From: Desulfobaccales bacterium
Lineage (GTDB): Bacteria > Desulfobacterota > Desulfobaccia > Desulfobaccales > 0-14-0-80-60-11
NCBI GenBank assembly: GCA_041648175.1
Contig: JBAZPO010000022.1
Coordinates: 1 to 51,832 of the forward strand
Length of the DNA: 51,832 nt
Direction: 5' to 3'
A program made the translations under genes and the position numbers. Positions 24,658 through 33,294 of the stretch are shown here, one piece after another (the stretch's first letter is position 1; the number at the start of each line of letters is the position of its first letter). The notes beneath the pieces were generated by a model. It did no database searches, was not told where the DNA came from, and saw only the letters and a program-made list of their open reading frames with translations.

Positions 24658-25761
24658 ATGCGCATCATCGGCCACCTGGATATGGATGCCTTTTTCGCGG
24701 CCATCGAAGAGCGGGACCACCCGGAACTCAAAGGGCGGCCTGTGGTAGTGGGGGCCGACCCCGCGGGAGGGCAGGGGCGTGGAGTGGTGTCCACAGCCAA
24801 CTACCCGGCCCGCGTCTACGGCATCCATTCCGCCCTGCCCATCTCAACGGCCTGGAAGTTGGCCGAAGCGGCCCGGCGCCGGGGCCAGCCTGCCACCGTC
24901 TTCACCCGGGGCAATTACTCCAGGTATCGGGAGGTCTCGGATAAGATCATGGCGATTCTGCACCGTTATGCCCCGGTGGTGGAGACCGCCGGCATCGATG
25001 AAGCTTACTTCGACCTGAGTTTCACCGGATCATATGATCGGGCCGCAGACCTGGCCCGTAAGATCAAAACGGAAATCCTGGTCCAAGAAAGGCTCACTGC
25101 CTCCATCGGCCTCGGTCCCAACAAGCTGATCGCCAAGATCGCCTCGGACTTTCAAAAGCCCGACGGCCTGACGGTGGTCACCGCGGCGGAGGCGGAAGAT
25201 TTTTTGGCACCCATGGTGGTGCGCAAAATCCCCGGCATAGGCCCCAAGACCGAGCACTCCCTGGCCCGTCTGGGCATTAAGACTGTCCAAGATTTAAAGA
25301 GGTTTTCTGCGAAAGAGTTGGAAGAACGGTTCGGGTCCTGGGGGCCGTCGCTCTATGAGCGGATTCGGGGCCGCCATGATAGTCCACTGGTCACCGAGTG
25401 GGAGCCCAAATCCGTTGGAGAGCAAGAAACCTTTGCCAAAGACACGCTGGACCTAGACTTTATTTTCCAGCGCCTTTGGGCTCTCTGCCATGAGGTACAT
25501 CGGCGCTTTACCAATGGGGGCTTCCACACGTACCGCACCGTGGTGGTCACCGTGCGCTTTGCCGATTTCGCCACCTTTACCCGCTCCCACACCCGGCCAG
25601 CGCCCGCGGCCACCCTGCGCACCCTCACCTTCGCCGCCATGAAACTGCTCATGCCGTTTTTAGACAATCGAGAGAACCCCAAGCATAAATTGATTCGCCT
25701 TATCGGCGTGCGGGTGGAGAAGTTGGGGAAGGAGGATTTTGGAGTGGGGGAGGTTATGTAG
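24658..25761 (+). CDS. dinB: DNA polymerase IV (Y family)
   Basis: Error-prone translesion DNA polymerase, usually damage-inducible. ATG 24658 gives MRIIGHLDMDAFFAAIE, placing the first catalytic Asp at residue 8 as in E. coli DinB; ATG 24649 is an alternative. The second catalytic pair is in GIDEAYFDLS. Next come SIGLGPNKLIAKIASDFQKP (thumb and palm), the helix-hairpin-helix KIPGIGPKTE, and the little-finger domain with KSVGEQETF. The length of 367 residues fits. No clear LexA box was seen upstream. Confidence 0.93.
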   Translation: MRIIGHLDMDAFFAAIEERDHPELKGRPVVVGADPAGGQGRGVVSTANYPARVYGIHSALPISTAWKLAEAARRRGQPATVFTRGNYSRYREVSDKIMAILHRYAPVVETAGIDEAYFDLSFTGSYDRAADLARKIKTEILVQERLTASIGLGPNKLIAKIASDFQKPDGLTVVTAAEAEDFLAPMVVRKIPGIGPKTEHSLARLGIKTVQDLKRFSAKELEERFGSWGPSLYERIRGRHDSPLVTEWEPKSVGEQETFAKDTLDLDFIFQRLWALCHEVHRRFTNGGFHTYRTVVVTVRFADFATFTRSHTRPAPAATLRTLTFAAMKLLMPFLDNRENPKHKLIRLIGVRVEKLGKEDFGVGEVM

Positions 25762-25860
25762 GGCGGGCACTGCCCGCCAAAGATGGTGCGCAGTGCGCAC
25801 CCTACGGCTGCTACCCTGAAAAGTTGCCGCGGACCCATGTGTCCGCCCCTACGAAAAGCA
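25762..25860. repeat. Cluster of GC hairpin repeats after dinB
   Basis: ggcgggcactgcccgcc (near 25762-25780), ggtgcgcagtgcgcacc (near 25788-25803) and a solo stem gcggacccatgtgtccgcccctacgaaaag (in pieces, 25829-25856). The last resembles the core of the MITE-like element without its ends. Confidence 0.6.
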
Positions 25861-25947
25861 AGATGGGCAAAGAGTTTTGCCGAAGATATTGATCTTTTTG
25901 GGAAACCAAGGTAAGAGAGCGGTATGTGAATAAAGCAGCAGGGGGCG

Positions 25948-27120
25948 ATGGTGGGAGCGCGCTTGGAAAAAGTGGGGCAGGTGTGGCGACGGGTTAAGCC
26001 TTGTATCCTGGGGTTTCTGGTTGTTTTGGTGGCGGCCGGGGCTGTCTGGGCCTTGATTTATGTGCCCAAGATGCAGGTGCCGGTCTGTCCGCCGGGCAAG
26101 GATGGTCTGCCGCCCAAGATTTGCTTCGATATTGAAAACGAGGCCAGAAAGACCCTGGCTTACATTATGGCTGGCGTTCTGGCTATCATCGGCATCTATA
26201 TGGGCTTTAGGCGTATCCGGGCTTCGGAGAATCAGGTTAGGTCTTTGGAGCAGCAGGTTGTGGTGGCCCAGGAAGGCCAGATCACCGAACGCTTCACCCG
26301 GGCCATCGAGCAGTTGGGCAGCGACCGGATGGAAATCCGTCTGGGGGGCATCTACGCCTTGGAGCGCATCGCCAACGACTCGGACAAAGATTACTGGACG
26401 ATTATGGAGACCCTTACCGCGTACGTGCGGGAGCGGGTGCCCTGGCGGGAGCAAGCCCAGGACGAAAAAGGGAAAACCTCCGGGGAAGAACCCGTGGTTC
26501 AGGAAGCCTTAACCCCGGAGGCGCCCACCGCGGCCGGAGCCGCAGAAGAACAGAACGCCACTGCGGCAACCGCGATCACCCCGGCGCCGGCGGCCCCCAA
26601 GCCGGCCACGGACATCCAGGCCATTTTAACGGTATTGGGGAGGCGCAAGTACCGCTACCGCCAGAAAGAAGAGAAGGGGCGGTTGGATTTGCGGAACACC
26701 GATTTGCGTGGGGCCGACCTCACGGTAGCCCACCTGGAGGGGGCCAACCTCGTCAAAGCCCACCTGGAGGACGCCGACCTCCAGGAAGCCCACCTGGAGG
26801 GCGCCGACCTCACGGTAGCCCACCTGGAGGGGGCCAACCTCTGGAAAACCCACCTGGAGGGGGCCAACCTCTGGTTCGCCCACCTGGAGGGGGCCGACCT
26901 CTGGGAAGCCCACCTGGAGGGGGCCGACCTCAAGGTGGGCTTCCTGGAGGGGACCGACCTCTTGGAAACCCACCTGGAGGGCGCCGACCTCAGGGGAGCC
27001 ATGGGCCTCACCCCGGAGCAACTGGCCCAGGCTATTATAGATGAGAAAACCATCTTGCCCGATTATTTGCAGGAGGAAACCCAAGAGGGCAAAGGGCCGG
27101 AGGGGGGCCAAGAGGAATAA
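25948..27120 (+). CDS. Membrane-anchored pentapeptide-repeat protein
   Basis: Two TM segments open the protein (residues ~18-42, LGFLVVLVAAGAVWALIYV, and ~70-90, AYIMAGVLAIIGIYMGF). Next comes the stretch GQITERFTRAIEQLGS ... EIRLGGIYALERIANDS, then DYWTIMETLTAYVRERVPW, a signature often found before pentapeptide repeats. A Glu/Ala/Pro linker follows. From about residue 248 an A(D/N)LxxAHLEG array runs for ~100 residues, which should form a right-handed quadrilateral beta-helix. The C-terminus is acidic. Length 390. The family's usual targets and substrates are unknown; the AHLEG unit is nearly identical between repeats. Confidence 0.82.
   Translation: MVGARLEKVGQVWRRVKPCILGFLVVLVAAGAVWALIYVPKMQVPVCPPGKDGLPPKICFDIENEARKTLAYIMAGVLAIIGIYMGFRRIRASENQVRSLEQQVVVAQEGQITERFTRAIEQLGSDRMEIRLGGIYALERIANDSDKDYWTIMETLTAYVRERVPWREQAQDEKGKTSGEEPVVQEALTPEAPTAAGAAEEQNATAATAITPAPAAPKPATDIQAILTVLGRRKYRYRQKEEKGRLDLRNTDLRGADLTVAHLEGANLVKAHLEDADLQEAHLEGADLTVAHLEGANLWKTHLEGANLWFAHLEGADLWEAHLEGADLKVGFLEGTDLLETHLEGADLRGAMGLTPEQLAQAIIDEKTILPDYLQEETQEGKGPEGGQEE
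26711..26998 (+). repeat. Exact 30-bp tandem coding repeat in the pentapeptide gene
   Basis: The word cacctggagg recurs every 30 bp at 26731, 26761, 26791, 26821, 26851, 26881, 26911 and 26971, with the variant ttcctggagg at 26941. Each 30-bp unit encodes a decapeptide, two pentapeptide repeats. Near-identity at the DNA level suggests recent array growth. Confidence 0.85.
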
Positions 27121-27167
27121 TGGGTGAATTTTTCATGGCATGAGGCTGGGTTTGCTTAAGGAAATGA

Positions 27168-27317
27168 TAGAGGTGCCCAAGCAGAGCTTGGGCGAATATT
27201 GGCGTTCCCAAGTGCAACTTGGGAACGAGATAAGAGAAAATAAGCAGGAGCTTGGGAACGAGGGTAAATAGAGCCAAGCAAATCAGGGCGGACACGCAGG
27301 TCCGCCCCTACGGAAAA
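27168..27317. repeat. REP-like palindromes and a solo MITE-core stem
   Basis: gcccaagcagagcttgggc (near 27174-27192), the 25-nt palindrome cgttcccaagt...acttgggaacg (27203-27227), a half site gagcttgggaacgag (near 27250-27262) and gggcggacacgcaggtccgc followed by ccctacggaaaag (27287-27312). The 27121-27483 gap holds no gene. Confidence 0.6.
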
Positions 27318-27358
27318 GCGCTGAGGCGGGCGGGGACGCCCGCCCTACCGGATAAAGA

Positions 27359-27390
27359 AGGAGGGCCATTTCTGGCCCTCCTGCTATTTT
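27359..27390. terminator. Bidirectional terminator-like hairpin
   Basis: GGAGGGCCA / TGGCCCTCC with a 4-nt loop, T-rich on both exits (tgctatttta on plus, ttctttatcc on minus). It separates the pentapeptide gene from the convergent nfnB gene. Confidence 0.6.
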
Positions 27391-27483
27391 ATGCTTATGG
27401 GATTGGGGTGGGGGTTTGGGGTTTTTTGTGAGGGGGAAAGGGCACTTACGAAAAAGCCCTTTGCCCCTCCCCCAAATTCTTTT

Positions 27484-28902
27484 CTACCACCCTGTGATCA
27501 GGTAGTCGTGGATGGAGTTGGAGGCCTGGCGGCCGGCGCCCATGGCCAGGATGACGGTGGCAGAACCCGTGACGATATCGCCGCCGGCCCAGACTCTGGG
27601 TTTCATGGTTTTGCCGGTCTTGGGGTCGGCTACGATGTAGCCCCATTTATTCAAGGCCAGACCCGGGGTGCTCTTGGTGAGCAAGGGGTTGCTGCCTGAA
27701 CCGATGGAGATAACCGCAGTGTCGATTTCCACGATGAACTCGGAGCCCGGTATGGGTACCGGACGCCGCCGCCCGGAGGCATCGGGCTCGCCCAGTTCCA
27801 TCTTCAGGCACTCGACCCCGGTGAGACGACCGGTGGCCTCATCGCCCAGGAAACGCAGCGGATTGGAGAGCAGCAGGAACTCGACGCCCTCTTCCTCGGC
27901 GTGGTGGACTTCAGCGCCGCGGGCGGGCAGTTCGTCATGAGAGCGCCGGTAGATGATGTAGGAATGGTCGGCGCCCAGGCGCAGGGCGGTGCGGGCTCCG
28001 TCCATGGCCACGTTGCCGCCGCCGAAGGTGGCCACGTTCTTGCCTTTGACGATGGGCGTGTCGTAGTTGGGGAAGTCGTAGGCCTTCATGAGGTTGGCGC
28101 GGGTCAGGTACTCGTTGGCGGAGTAGACCCCGATGAAGTGCTCGCCGGGAATTTTCAGGAACACGGGCAGGCCTGCGCCCACGCCCAGAAAGACGGCGTC
28201 GAAGCGTTCCAGCAATTCATCCACGGTCTCGGAGCGGCCGATGACCGAGTTGACCTCGATCTTGGCCCCCATTTGTTCCAGGAAATTACACTCCTGGGCC
28301 ACAATGGCCTTGGGCAGACGGAATTCCGGGATACCGTAGAGCAGCACGCCGCCTGGGCCGTGCAGGGCCTCAAAGATGGTGACGTCATGGCCCTTCTGCA
28401 TCAGGTCGCCGGCCACGGTCAGGCCCGAGGGACCCGCTCCCACCACCGCCACCTTCTTGCCTGAGGGTTCGGGCTTGGGGGGCAGGATTTGCTTGCCATG
28501 TTCCCGCTGATAGTCAGCCGCAAAGCGCTCCAGGTTGCCGATGGCCACCGGGGCGTCTTTTTTGCCGACAATGCACATGCCTTCGCACTGCACTTCCTGG
28601 GGGCAGACCCGGCCGCACACCGCGGGCAGGGAGTTTTTCTCCCAGAGTTTGCGGATGGCGCCTTCAAAGTCGCCTTCCTTAATCTTTAAGATAAACTGGG
28701 GTATATCGATTTCTACCGGGCAGCCCTGTTTGCAGCGGGGGTCTTTGCACTGGATGCAGCGTTGGGCCTCAAGCATAGCCTGGTCAACGGTGTAACCGAA
28801 GGGCACTTCTTCGAAGTTGCGGGCCCTGACCTTGGGTTCCTGCTCCGGCATCTTTTGCCTGGGGATCTTTTCTTTTTTGGGGGCTTTTGCTTCTTCCGAC
28901 AT
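27484..28902 (-). CDS. NADPH:ferredoxin oxidoreductase large subunit (NfnB/SudA/GltA-like)
   Basis: FAD and Fe-S flavoprotein related to the glutamate synthase small chain. In NfnAB the large subunit holds the bifurcating FAD and two [4Fe-4S] clusters and reduces ferredoxin. Cluster Cys motifs: CIQCKDPRCKQGCP near residue 50 and CGRVCPQEVQCEGMC near 96. Nucleotide motifs: VVGAGPSGLTVAGDL near 150 and FGGGNVAMDGARTALRLGA near 290. The length of 472 fits. The partner small subunit is encoded 42 bp upstream on the same strand, so NfnAB is favoured over a glutamate synthase subunit. A GGAGGAGAAGG ribosome site is present. Confidence 0.86.
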   Translation of the reverse strand: MSEEAKAPKKEKIPRQKMPEQEPKVRARNFEEVPFGYTVDQAMLEAQRCIQCKDPRCKQGCPVEIDIPQFILKIKEGDFEGAIRKLWEKNSLPAVCGRVCPQEVQCEGMCIVGKKDAPVAIGNLERFAADYQREHGKQILPPKPEPSGKKVAVVGAGPSGLTVAGDLMQKGHDVTIFEALHGPGGVLLYGIPEFRLPKAIVAQECNFLEQMGAKIEVNSVIGRSETVDELLERFDAVFLGVGAGLPVFLKIPGEHFIGVYSANEYLTRANLMKAYDFPNYDTPIVKGKNVATFGGGNVAMDGARTALRLGADHSYIIYRRSHDELPARGAEVHHAEEEGVEFLLLSNPLRFLGDEATGRLTGVECLKMELGEPDASGRRRPVPIPGSEFIVEIDTAVISIGSGSNPLLTKSTPGLALNKWGYIVADPKTGKTMKPRVWAGGDIVTGSATVILAMGAGRQASNSIHDYLITGW

Positions 28903-28944
28903 TATCCTTCTCCTCCTGGCTTATGTGCCTTTACGGGTAATTTC

Positions 28945-29802
28945 TTAGCTGCAACAGGAGCATTTCCCGCCGCCGTGGCATTCTTTGAACTGGTCGTAGG
29001 TGACCTTTTCCTCGATCATATAAGAGCGCAGGCGCAGGTCCAGTTCGTCCCAATCGACCTCATGGCCTTCAAACTCCGGCCCGTCCACGCAGGCGAACTT
29101 CATCTGGTCCGCGACTTTGACCCGGCAGCAGCCGCACATGCCGGTGCCATCCACCATGATGGGGTTAAGGCTCACCAGGGTTTTAACCCCAAATTCCTTC
29201 GTGACCTTGCAGCAGAACTTCATCATGGGCACGGGGCCTATGCACACTGCCAGTTTAATGTCCTTATCCCTGGCCAGGGTTTCCTTCAGTTTTTCGGTGA
29301 CGAACCCCTTATGGCCGTAAGTGCCGTCGTCGGTGCAGATCATGAGCTCATCGGACGCGGCCTTCATCTTGTCTTCCATGATGAGCAGGTCTTTGGAGCG
29401 GGAGCCGATGACGGAATAGACATAATTGCCTATCTGTTTCAGGCCCCGGGTAATGGGGTGCAGGACTGCGATACCGGTGCCGCCGCCGACGCAGATCACC
29501 TTACCCACGTTTTCCAGGTGGGTGGCCTGTCCCAAAGGACCGATGACATCCAGGTAGGAGTCTCCGACCTTCAAAGTTTTGAAGAGCGCAGTGCTCTTGC
29601 CCACCACCATATAAATGATGTTGATCAGACCTTTGGCCGGATCGGTATCCGCCATGGTCAGGGGGATGCGTTCGCCCTTCTCATTGGCCCGCAGGATGAC
29701 GAACTGCCCCGGTTTGGCCTTGGCCGCAATCTTGGGGGCCTTGATCCAGTTGCTGATGATAGTGCCCTGGGCCATTTCGACGCGTTCCACTATTTCGAAC
29801 AT
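28945..29802 (-). CDS. NfnA/SudB-like FAD/NAD-binding small subunit
   Basis: Ferredoxin-NADP reductase-type subunit with an FAD domain (PGQFVILRANEKGERIPLTM), an NAD(P) domain (VGKVICVGGGTGIAVLHPI) and a [2Fe-2S] cluster at DGTGMCGCCRV ... FACVDGPEF. It should accept or donate electrons to NAD(H) while NfnB handles NADP(H) and ferredoxin. Length 285. An extra C-terminal Cys-rich tail ECHGGGKCSCCS is present. GTGAGGAGA precedes the start. It is upstream of nfnB in one transcript. Confidence 0.86.
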   Translation of the reverse strand: MFEIVERVEMAQGTIISNWIKAPKIAAKAKPGQFVILRANEKGERIPLTMADTDPAKGLINIIYMVVGKSTALFKTLKVGDSYLDVIGPLGQATHLENVGKVICVGGGTGIAVLHPITRGLKQIGNYVYSVIGSRSKDLLIMEDKMKAASDELMICTDDGTYGHKGFVTEKLKETLARDKDIKLAVCIGPVPMMKFCCKVTKEFGVKTLVSLNPIMVDGTGMCGCCRVKVADQMKFACVDGPEFEGHEVDWDELDLRLRSYMIEEKVTYDQFKECHGGGKCSCCS

Positions 29803-30145
29803 TTGAGACTCTCCTCACTTCGCGAAAAATTTATTTCACAATCCCCGTTTGCGTTATAGGTTCGGGGCAACCCCGCCCCTACAGACAACTGGTGAAGAAT
29901 TTATGGCCACCGCCGAGATCTCGCGGATGGGGGCCGGTGAAGCCGTTGTGCCGGAAATAAAACACAAGGGGGCTGCCACTATGCGCCTATCGGCTTCAGT
30001 CTAAACCTGCCTTGGTCTCTTCTACATCGCATGTTTATTACCATGCGCGGAGGCAACGGCGCAAGTGATAAATATCACAAACCGATAGAAAAATCATGGA
30101 TCATAATCAGCCGACTTCTGTCATCGGGTGAAGAGGCGATAAGGT

Positions 30146-30270
30146 GGCGAAGCAGAGCTTCGCCGGAAATTTGCATTCCCAAGCTGGAGCTTGGGAACGA
30201 GGGCAAAACGAGAAGTTTTTCACTTATCCACCCCTCACCCTAGCCCTCTCCCACAAGGGGAGAGGGGAAT
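30146..30270. repeat. REP-like hairpins in the nfnA-fhs gap
   Basis: ggcgaagcagagcttcgcc (near 30146-30164), the palindrome cattcccaagct/agcttgggaacg (30174-30199) and the ccctcacccta...ggggagagggg hairpin (30228-30268). The 29803-30295 stretch holds no gene that I can support. Confidence 0.6.
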
Positions 30271-30295
30271 TATAAGGAAAGAACAGAGCAATCAT

Positions 30296-30340
30296 AAAAA
30301 AAAACCGGCTTCCTTGGGCAATGCCTCGGGAAGCCGGTTT
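30296..30340 (-). terminator. Rho-independent terminator of fhs
   Basis: On the minus strand AAACCGGCTTCC / GGAAGCCGGTTT forms a 12-bp stem with a ~15-nt loop, followed by nine T residues (plus-strand A run 30296-30304). It lies 44 bp beyond the fhs stop. Confidence 0.85.
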
Positions 30341-30383
30341 ATGGTTCAAGTCAGGGGGGCGCAGGGCGCACCCCACCTTTCAT

Positions 30384-32171
30384 TTAGAACAGGCCGGTCA
30401 CTTTGCCGGTCTTCACATCGACGTCGACACGGCGGTAGGCCGGGTCGGAACCGGTGCCGGGCATCAGGGAGATGGCGCCGCACACGGGGCAGATGAACTT
30501 GGCGCCGCCGTAGATGAGGAAGTCACGGACGGGCAACCGCCAACCCTTGGGAGTGCCTTTCTTGCTGGGATCATGGGTCAGGGACAGGTGCGTCTTGACC
30601 ATCATGGTGGCATATTCGTTGAACTTGGGATCCGCTTCAAAACGTATGGCCTTGGCATTGGCTTCGGGGGCGAAGTCCACGCCGTCAGCGCCGTACACTT
30701 CTTTGGCGATCAACTCAACGCGCTTGCGCAGGGGCAGCTCGTTGGGATAGAGGAACTTGAACTCGTTCTTCTCTTTGCAAGCATCTATGACCGCATCGGC
30801 AAACTCCAGGGCGCCTTCGCCGCCGAACTGCCAGTGCTTGGACACTGCCACCCGGGCGCCTTCGGCTTCACAGGCCCGCCGGATCAGGTCATGCTCTTCC
30901 TTGGAGTCGAAATGGAAGGCGTTGATACACACCACCGGGTTGATGCCGGCTTTCTTGATGTTGCGGACATGGTGCACCGCGTTCTGTACGCCCTCTTCCA
31001 ACCATTTGAAGGTCTCGGGCGAGGATGAGAAGTACTCTTTGGGGACGGGCCGGCCCGGAGGGCACGGCAGGGCGCCGGCGTTGACCCCGTGGTGTTTCAG
31101 GCCGCGGACGGTGGCGGTAAGCACCGACACATTGGGAATGAGGCCGCTGAAACGGCATTTGACGTTCCAGAATTTCTCAAAGCCGATGTCAGCGCCAAAG
31201 CCGGACTCGGTGATGTGGTAGTCGAACAGCTTCAGGCCGACCTGGTCGGCGACGATGGAGCTTTGCCCCACGGCGATGTTGGCAAAGGGACCGGCGTGCA
31301 CGAAGACAGGCTGCTTCTCCACGCTCTGCATCAGGGTGGGGTTGATGGAGGGGACCATCCAGGCCATCATGGCGTTGCCCACTTCCAGGTCGCCGGTGGT
31401 GACAGGGTTGCCCTTCTTGTCGTAAGCTACGACGATTTCGTTCAAGCGTTTCTTGAAGTCCGCCAAGCCGTTAAAAATGGACAGGATGGCCATAACTTCG
31501 GAGGACACGGCGATGCCGGTTTTGGACTGCATCATGAAGCCGTCGGCCTTGGTGGTGCCCATACCGATGATCATGTTCCGCAGGGATTGGGCGCAGAAGT
31601 CAAGGATCCAGCCCATTTCGACGTTGCGAGGGTCCATGTTCAGGCGCTTCAGATTCCGTTTGGCCAGTTGGGCGTCGTCATAGTTAAATTCGTGCTGCAT
31701 CCGGGAGGTCATCGCCACCATGGCCAGGTTGTGGGCGTTCATGATGTTGTTGATGTCGCCGGTGAGGCCCAGGGAGAATTCGGTCATGGGGATCAGCAGC
31801 GAGATACCGCCGCCGGCCGCGGTGCCCTTGATGTTCATGGTGGGGCCGCCGGAGGGCTGGCGGAGGGCGCCGCCCACGTTCTGCTTGCGGGCGCCCAGGC
31901 CCTCGATCAGGCCCATGGAGGTGGTGGATTTGCCTTCCCCCAGGGGAGTGGGGGTGATGGCGGTGACTTCGATGTACTTGCCGTCGGGTTTGTTCTTCAG
32001 GCGTTCCAGGCACTTCATGTAATCGACGCGGCCGATTTTCTGACCGTGCGGGATGCGCTCGTCTTTGGGGATTTCCAACTTATCGCACATTGCGTCAAAA
32101 GGAATCATCTCCGCTTCGGCGATTTCGGCAATCTGCCAGTCAGCCTGTTTAACCGGATCATACTTCGCCAT
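30384..32171 (-). CDS. fhs: Formate-tetrahydrofolate ligase
   Basis: ATP-dependent activation of formate to 10-formyl-THF, first C1 step of the methyl branch of the Wood-Ljungdahl pathway; reversible for acetate oxidation. The P-loop is TPTPLGEGKSTT. Other family stretches are ALRQPSGGPTMNIKGTAAGGG, FSLGLTGDINNIMNAHNL and LPCPPGRPVPKEY (shown in parts of 20 or fewer). Length 595, somewhat longer than the ~555-residue norm. AAGGAGG is well placed before ATG 32171. A TTGACA promoter and ~140-nt leader precede it. It is divergent from metV-metF. Confidence 0.96.
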   Translation of the reverse strand: MAKYDPVKQADWQIAEIAEAEMIPFDAMCDKLEIPKDERIPHGQKIGRVDYMKCLERLKNKPDGKYIEVTAITPTPLGEGKSTTSMGLIEGLGARKQNVGGALRQPSGGPTMNIKGTAAGGGISLLIPMTEFSLGLTGDINNIMNAHNLAMVAMTSRMQHEFNYDDAQLAKRNLKRLNMDPRNVEMGWILDFCAQSLRNMIIGMGTTKADGFMMQSKTGIAVSSEVMAILSIFNGLADFKKRLNEIVVAYDKKGNPVTTGDLEVGNAMMAWMVPSINPTLMQSVEKQPVFVHAGPFANIAVGQSSIVADQVGLKLFDYHITESGFGADIGFEKFWNVKCRFSGLIPNVSVLTATVRGLKHHGVNAGALPCPPGRPVPKEYFSSSPETFKWLEEGVQNAVHHVRNIKKAGINPVVCINAFHFDSKEEHDLIRRACEAEGARVAVSKHWQFGGEGALEFADAVIDACKEKNEFKFLYPNELPLRKRVELIAKEVYGADGVDFAPEANAKAIRFEADPKFNEYATMMVKTHLSLTHDPSKKGTPKGWRLPVRDFLIYGGAKFICPVCGAISLMPGTGSDPAYRRVDVDVKTGKVTGLF

Positions 32172-32317
32172 AAAAACTGCCTCCTTAAGATATGGTAATT
32201 ATTGGCTATCTAATGGTCATCCCCGGGGTGGCCCAGGTGATGGGACAGCATACTCGAGCCCCCCGTCCCCGAGGAGGGGACAGATCGCAGCTCATACTTT
32301 TTTTCACATAGTCCCCC

Positions 32318-32346
32318 ATTAAATAGACCTCAAGTGCATTTGTCAA
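32318..32346 (-). promoter_or_regulatory. fhs promoter
   Basis: Minus strand TTGACA (32346-32341), 17-bp spacer, TTTAAT (32323-32318). The start codon is at 32171, leaving a leader of about 140 nt that contains a strong gtcccctcctcggggac hairpin. Confidence 0.75.
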
Positions 32347-32400
32347 TAAATTTTTGACTTTTTAAATCAGTCAGCCCAAAATTCCTCTGGATTTTTCTAT

Positions 32401-32430
32401 TTGACAATACCCCTGGTTTCGCCATAGAAT
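32401..32430 (+). promoter_or_regulatory. metV-metF promoter
   Basis: TTGACA (32401-32406), 18-bp spacer, TAGAAT (32425-32430). The start codon is at 32623, so the leader is about 185 nt. It contains ggcc/ggcc and gatcc/ggatcc pairs and a nine-T run (near 32577-32585). It is back to back with the fhs promoter. Confidence 0.75.
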
Positions 32431-32622
32431 TAAGTGAATAGAAGTACAAGGCCCGACGTGGCCCTTTTCATATTCATTAAAAGAAGTTGGCCGCGGATAA
32501 TTTTGCTTAGATCCAAGCCCCTTTACGCCACGTGGATCCGGGGGCCCGAAGAGACAACTGTGGAGAAGTTAACGATTTTTTTTTGCGCTGGATAAATGGA
32601 TTAATGGAATAGGAGGAACGCT

Positions 32623-33294
32623 ATGGTCATAGCGGAATCGAAACCCCTGGCGGAAATCCTGGATATGGTCAAGGATTTCAAAAAGATCGTGGTGGCTGGC
32701 TGTAAAGGCTGCGTGACCGTATGTTGTGCGGGTGGCGAAAAAGAGGTGGCCATTCTGGCCTCCGAGCTCAAGATCGCCCGCAAAGCCGCCGGGAATGAGT
32801 TGGAAGTGAAGGAATATACCTGTGAACGGCAATGCGATCCCGAATATATCGAGCCGCTGGACGACCTGGTGGACGGCGCTGACGCCATAGTCTCCATTGC
32901 CTGTAGCGTCGGGCCCCAGTATTGCGCCGCCCGCTACCCCTATCTCCGGGTTTTCCCGGGCCTCAACACTACCAGCATCGGCGGGGCTACGGAACACGGG
33001 GTCTGGAAGGAATTTTGCCAGGCCTGCGGTAGCTGTATCATCGGCAATTTTGGTGGGCTGTGCCCCATCACCCGCTGCGCCAAGCAGCTCTTGAATGGGC
33101 CCTGTGGAGGCTCTTCCGAGGGCATCTGCGAAGTCGGTAAGGGCTCCATCCCCTGCATCTGGCAACTGATTTACGATCGCCTGAAAAATCTCGGGGAGTT
33201 GCACAAACTCACCGAAGTGCAGCTCTATAAAAATTGGTCTACCAGCCGGGACGGCGGGTTACGCACCACGATACGGGAGGAATTGAAACAATGA
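32623..33294 (+). CDS. metV: MetV-type methylenetetrahydrofolate reductase C-terminal domain protein
   Basis: Partner protein of MetF in anaerobes with a folate C1 pathway; in characterised MetVF complexes it carries metal or Fe-S sites. The 223 residues contain many Cys, in VAGCKGCVTVCCAGGE, YTCERQCDPEY, CSVGPQYC, CQACGSCIIGNFGGLCPITRC and CGGSSEGIC (each within 20 residues or read in parts). AGGAGG precedes ATG 32623. The last bases overlap the metF start (ATGA), so the two are translationally coupled. Confidence 0.9.
   Translation: MVIAESKPLAEILDMVKDFKKIVVAGCKGCVTVCCAGGEKEVAILASELKIARKAAGNELEVKEYTCERQCDPEYIEPLDDLVDGADAIVSIACSVGPQYCAARYPYLRVFPGLNTTSIGGATEHGVWKEFCQACGSCIIGNFGGLCPITRCAKQLLNGPCGGSSEGICEVGKGSIPCIWQLIYDRLKNLGELHKLTEVQLYKNWSTSRDGGLRTTIREELKQ

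Noticed and set aside
26711..26998. 30-bp periodic repeats that look like a CRISPR array
   Set aside because: The period is exactly 30 bp with no unique spacers, and the frame encodes A(D/N)LxxAHLEG decapeptides, so it is a coding repeat.
26626..27111. Repetitive open reading on the minus strand (EVGPLQVGF units)
   Set aside because: It is the reverse reading of the pentapeptide repeats.
31089..32198. Long open reading on the plus strand opposite fhs (369 codons)
   Set aside because: It mirrors the GC-rich codons of fhs, lacks a recognisable domain and ribosome site, and fhs is unambiguous.
32172..32311. ZTP (pfl) riboswitch before fhs
   Set aside because: Family is often found before fhs, but I could not find its conserved core in this leader by eye; a covariance search would settle it.
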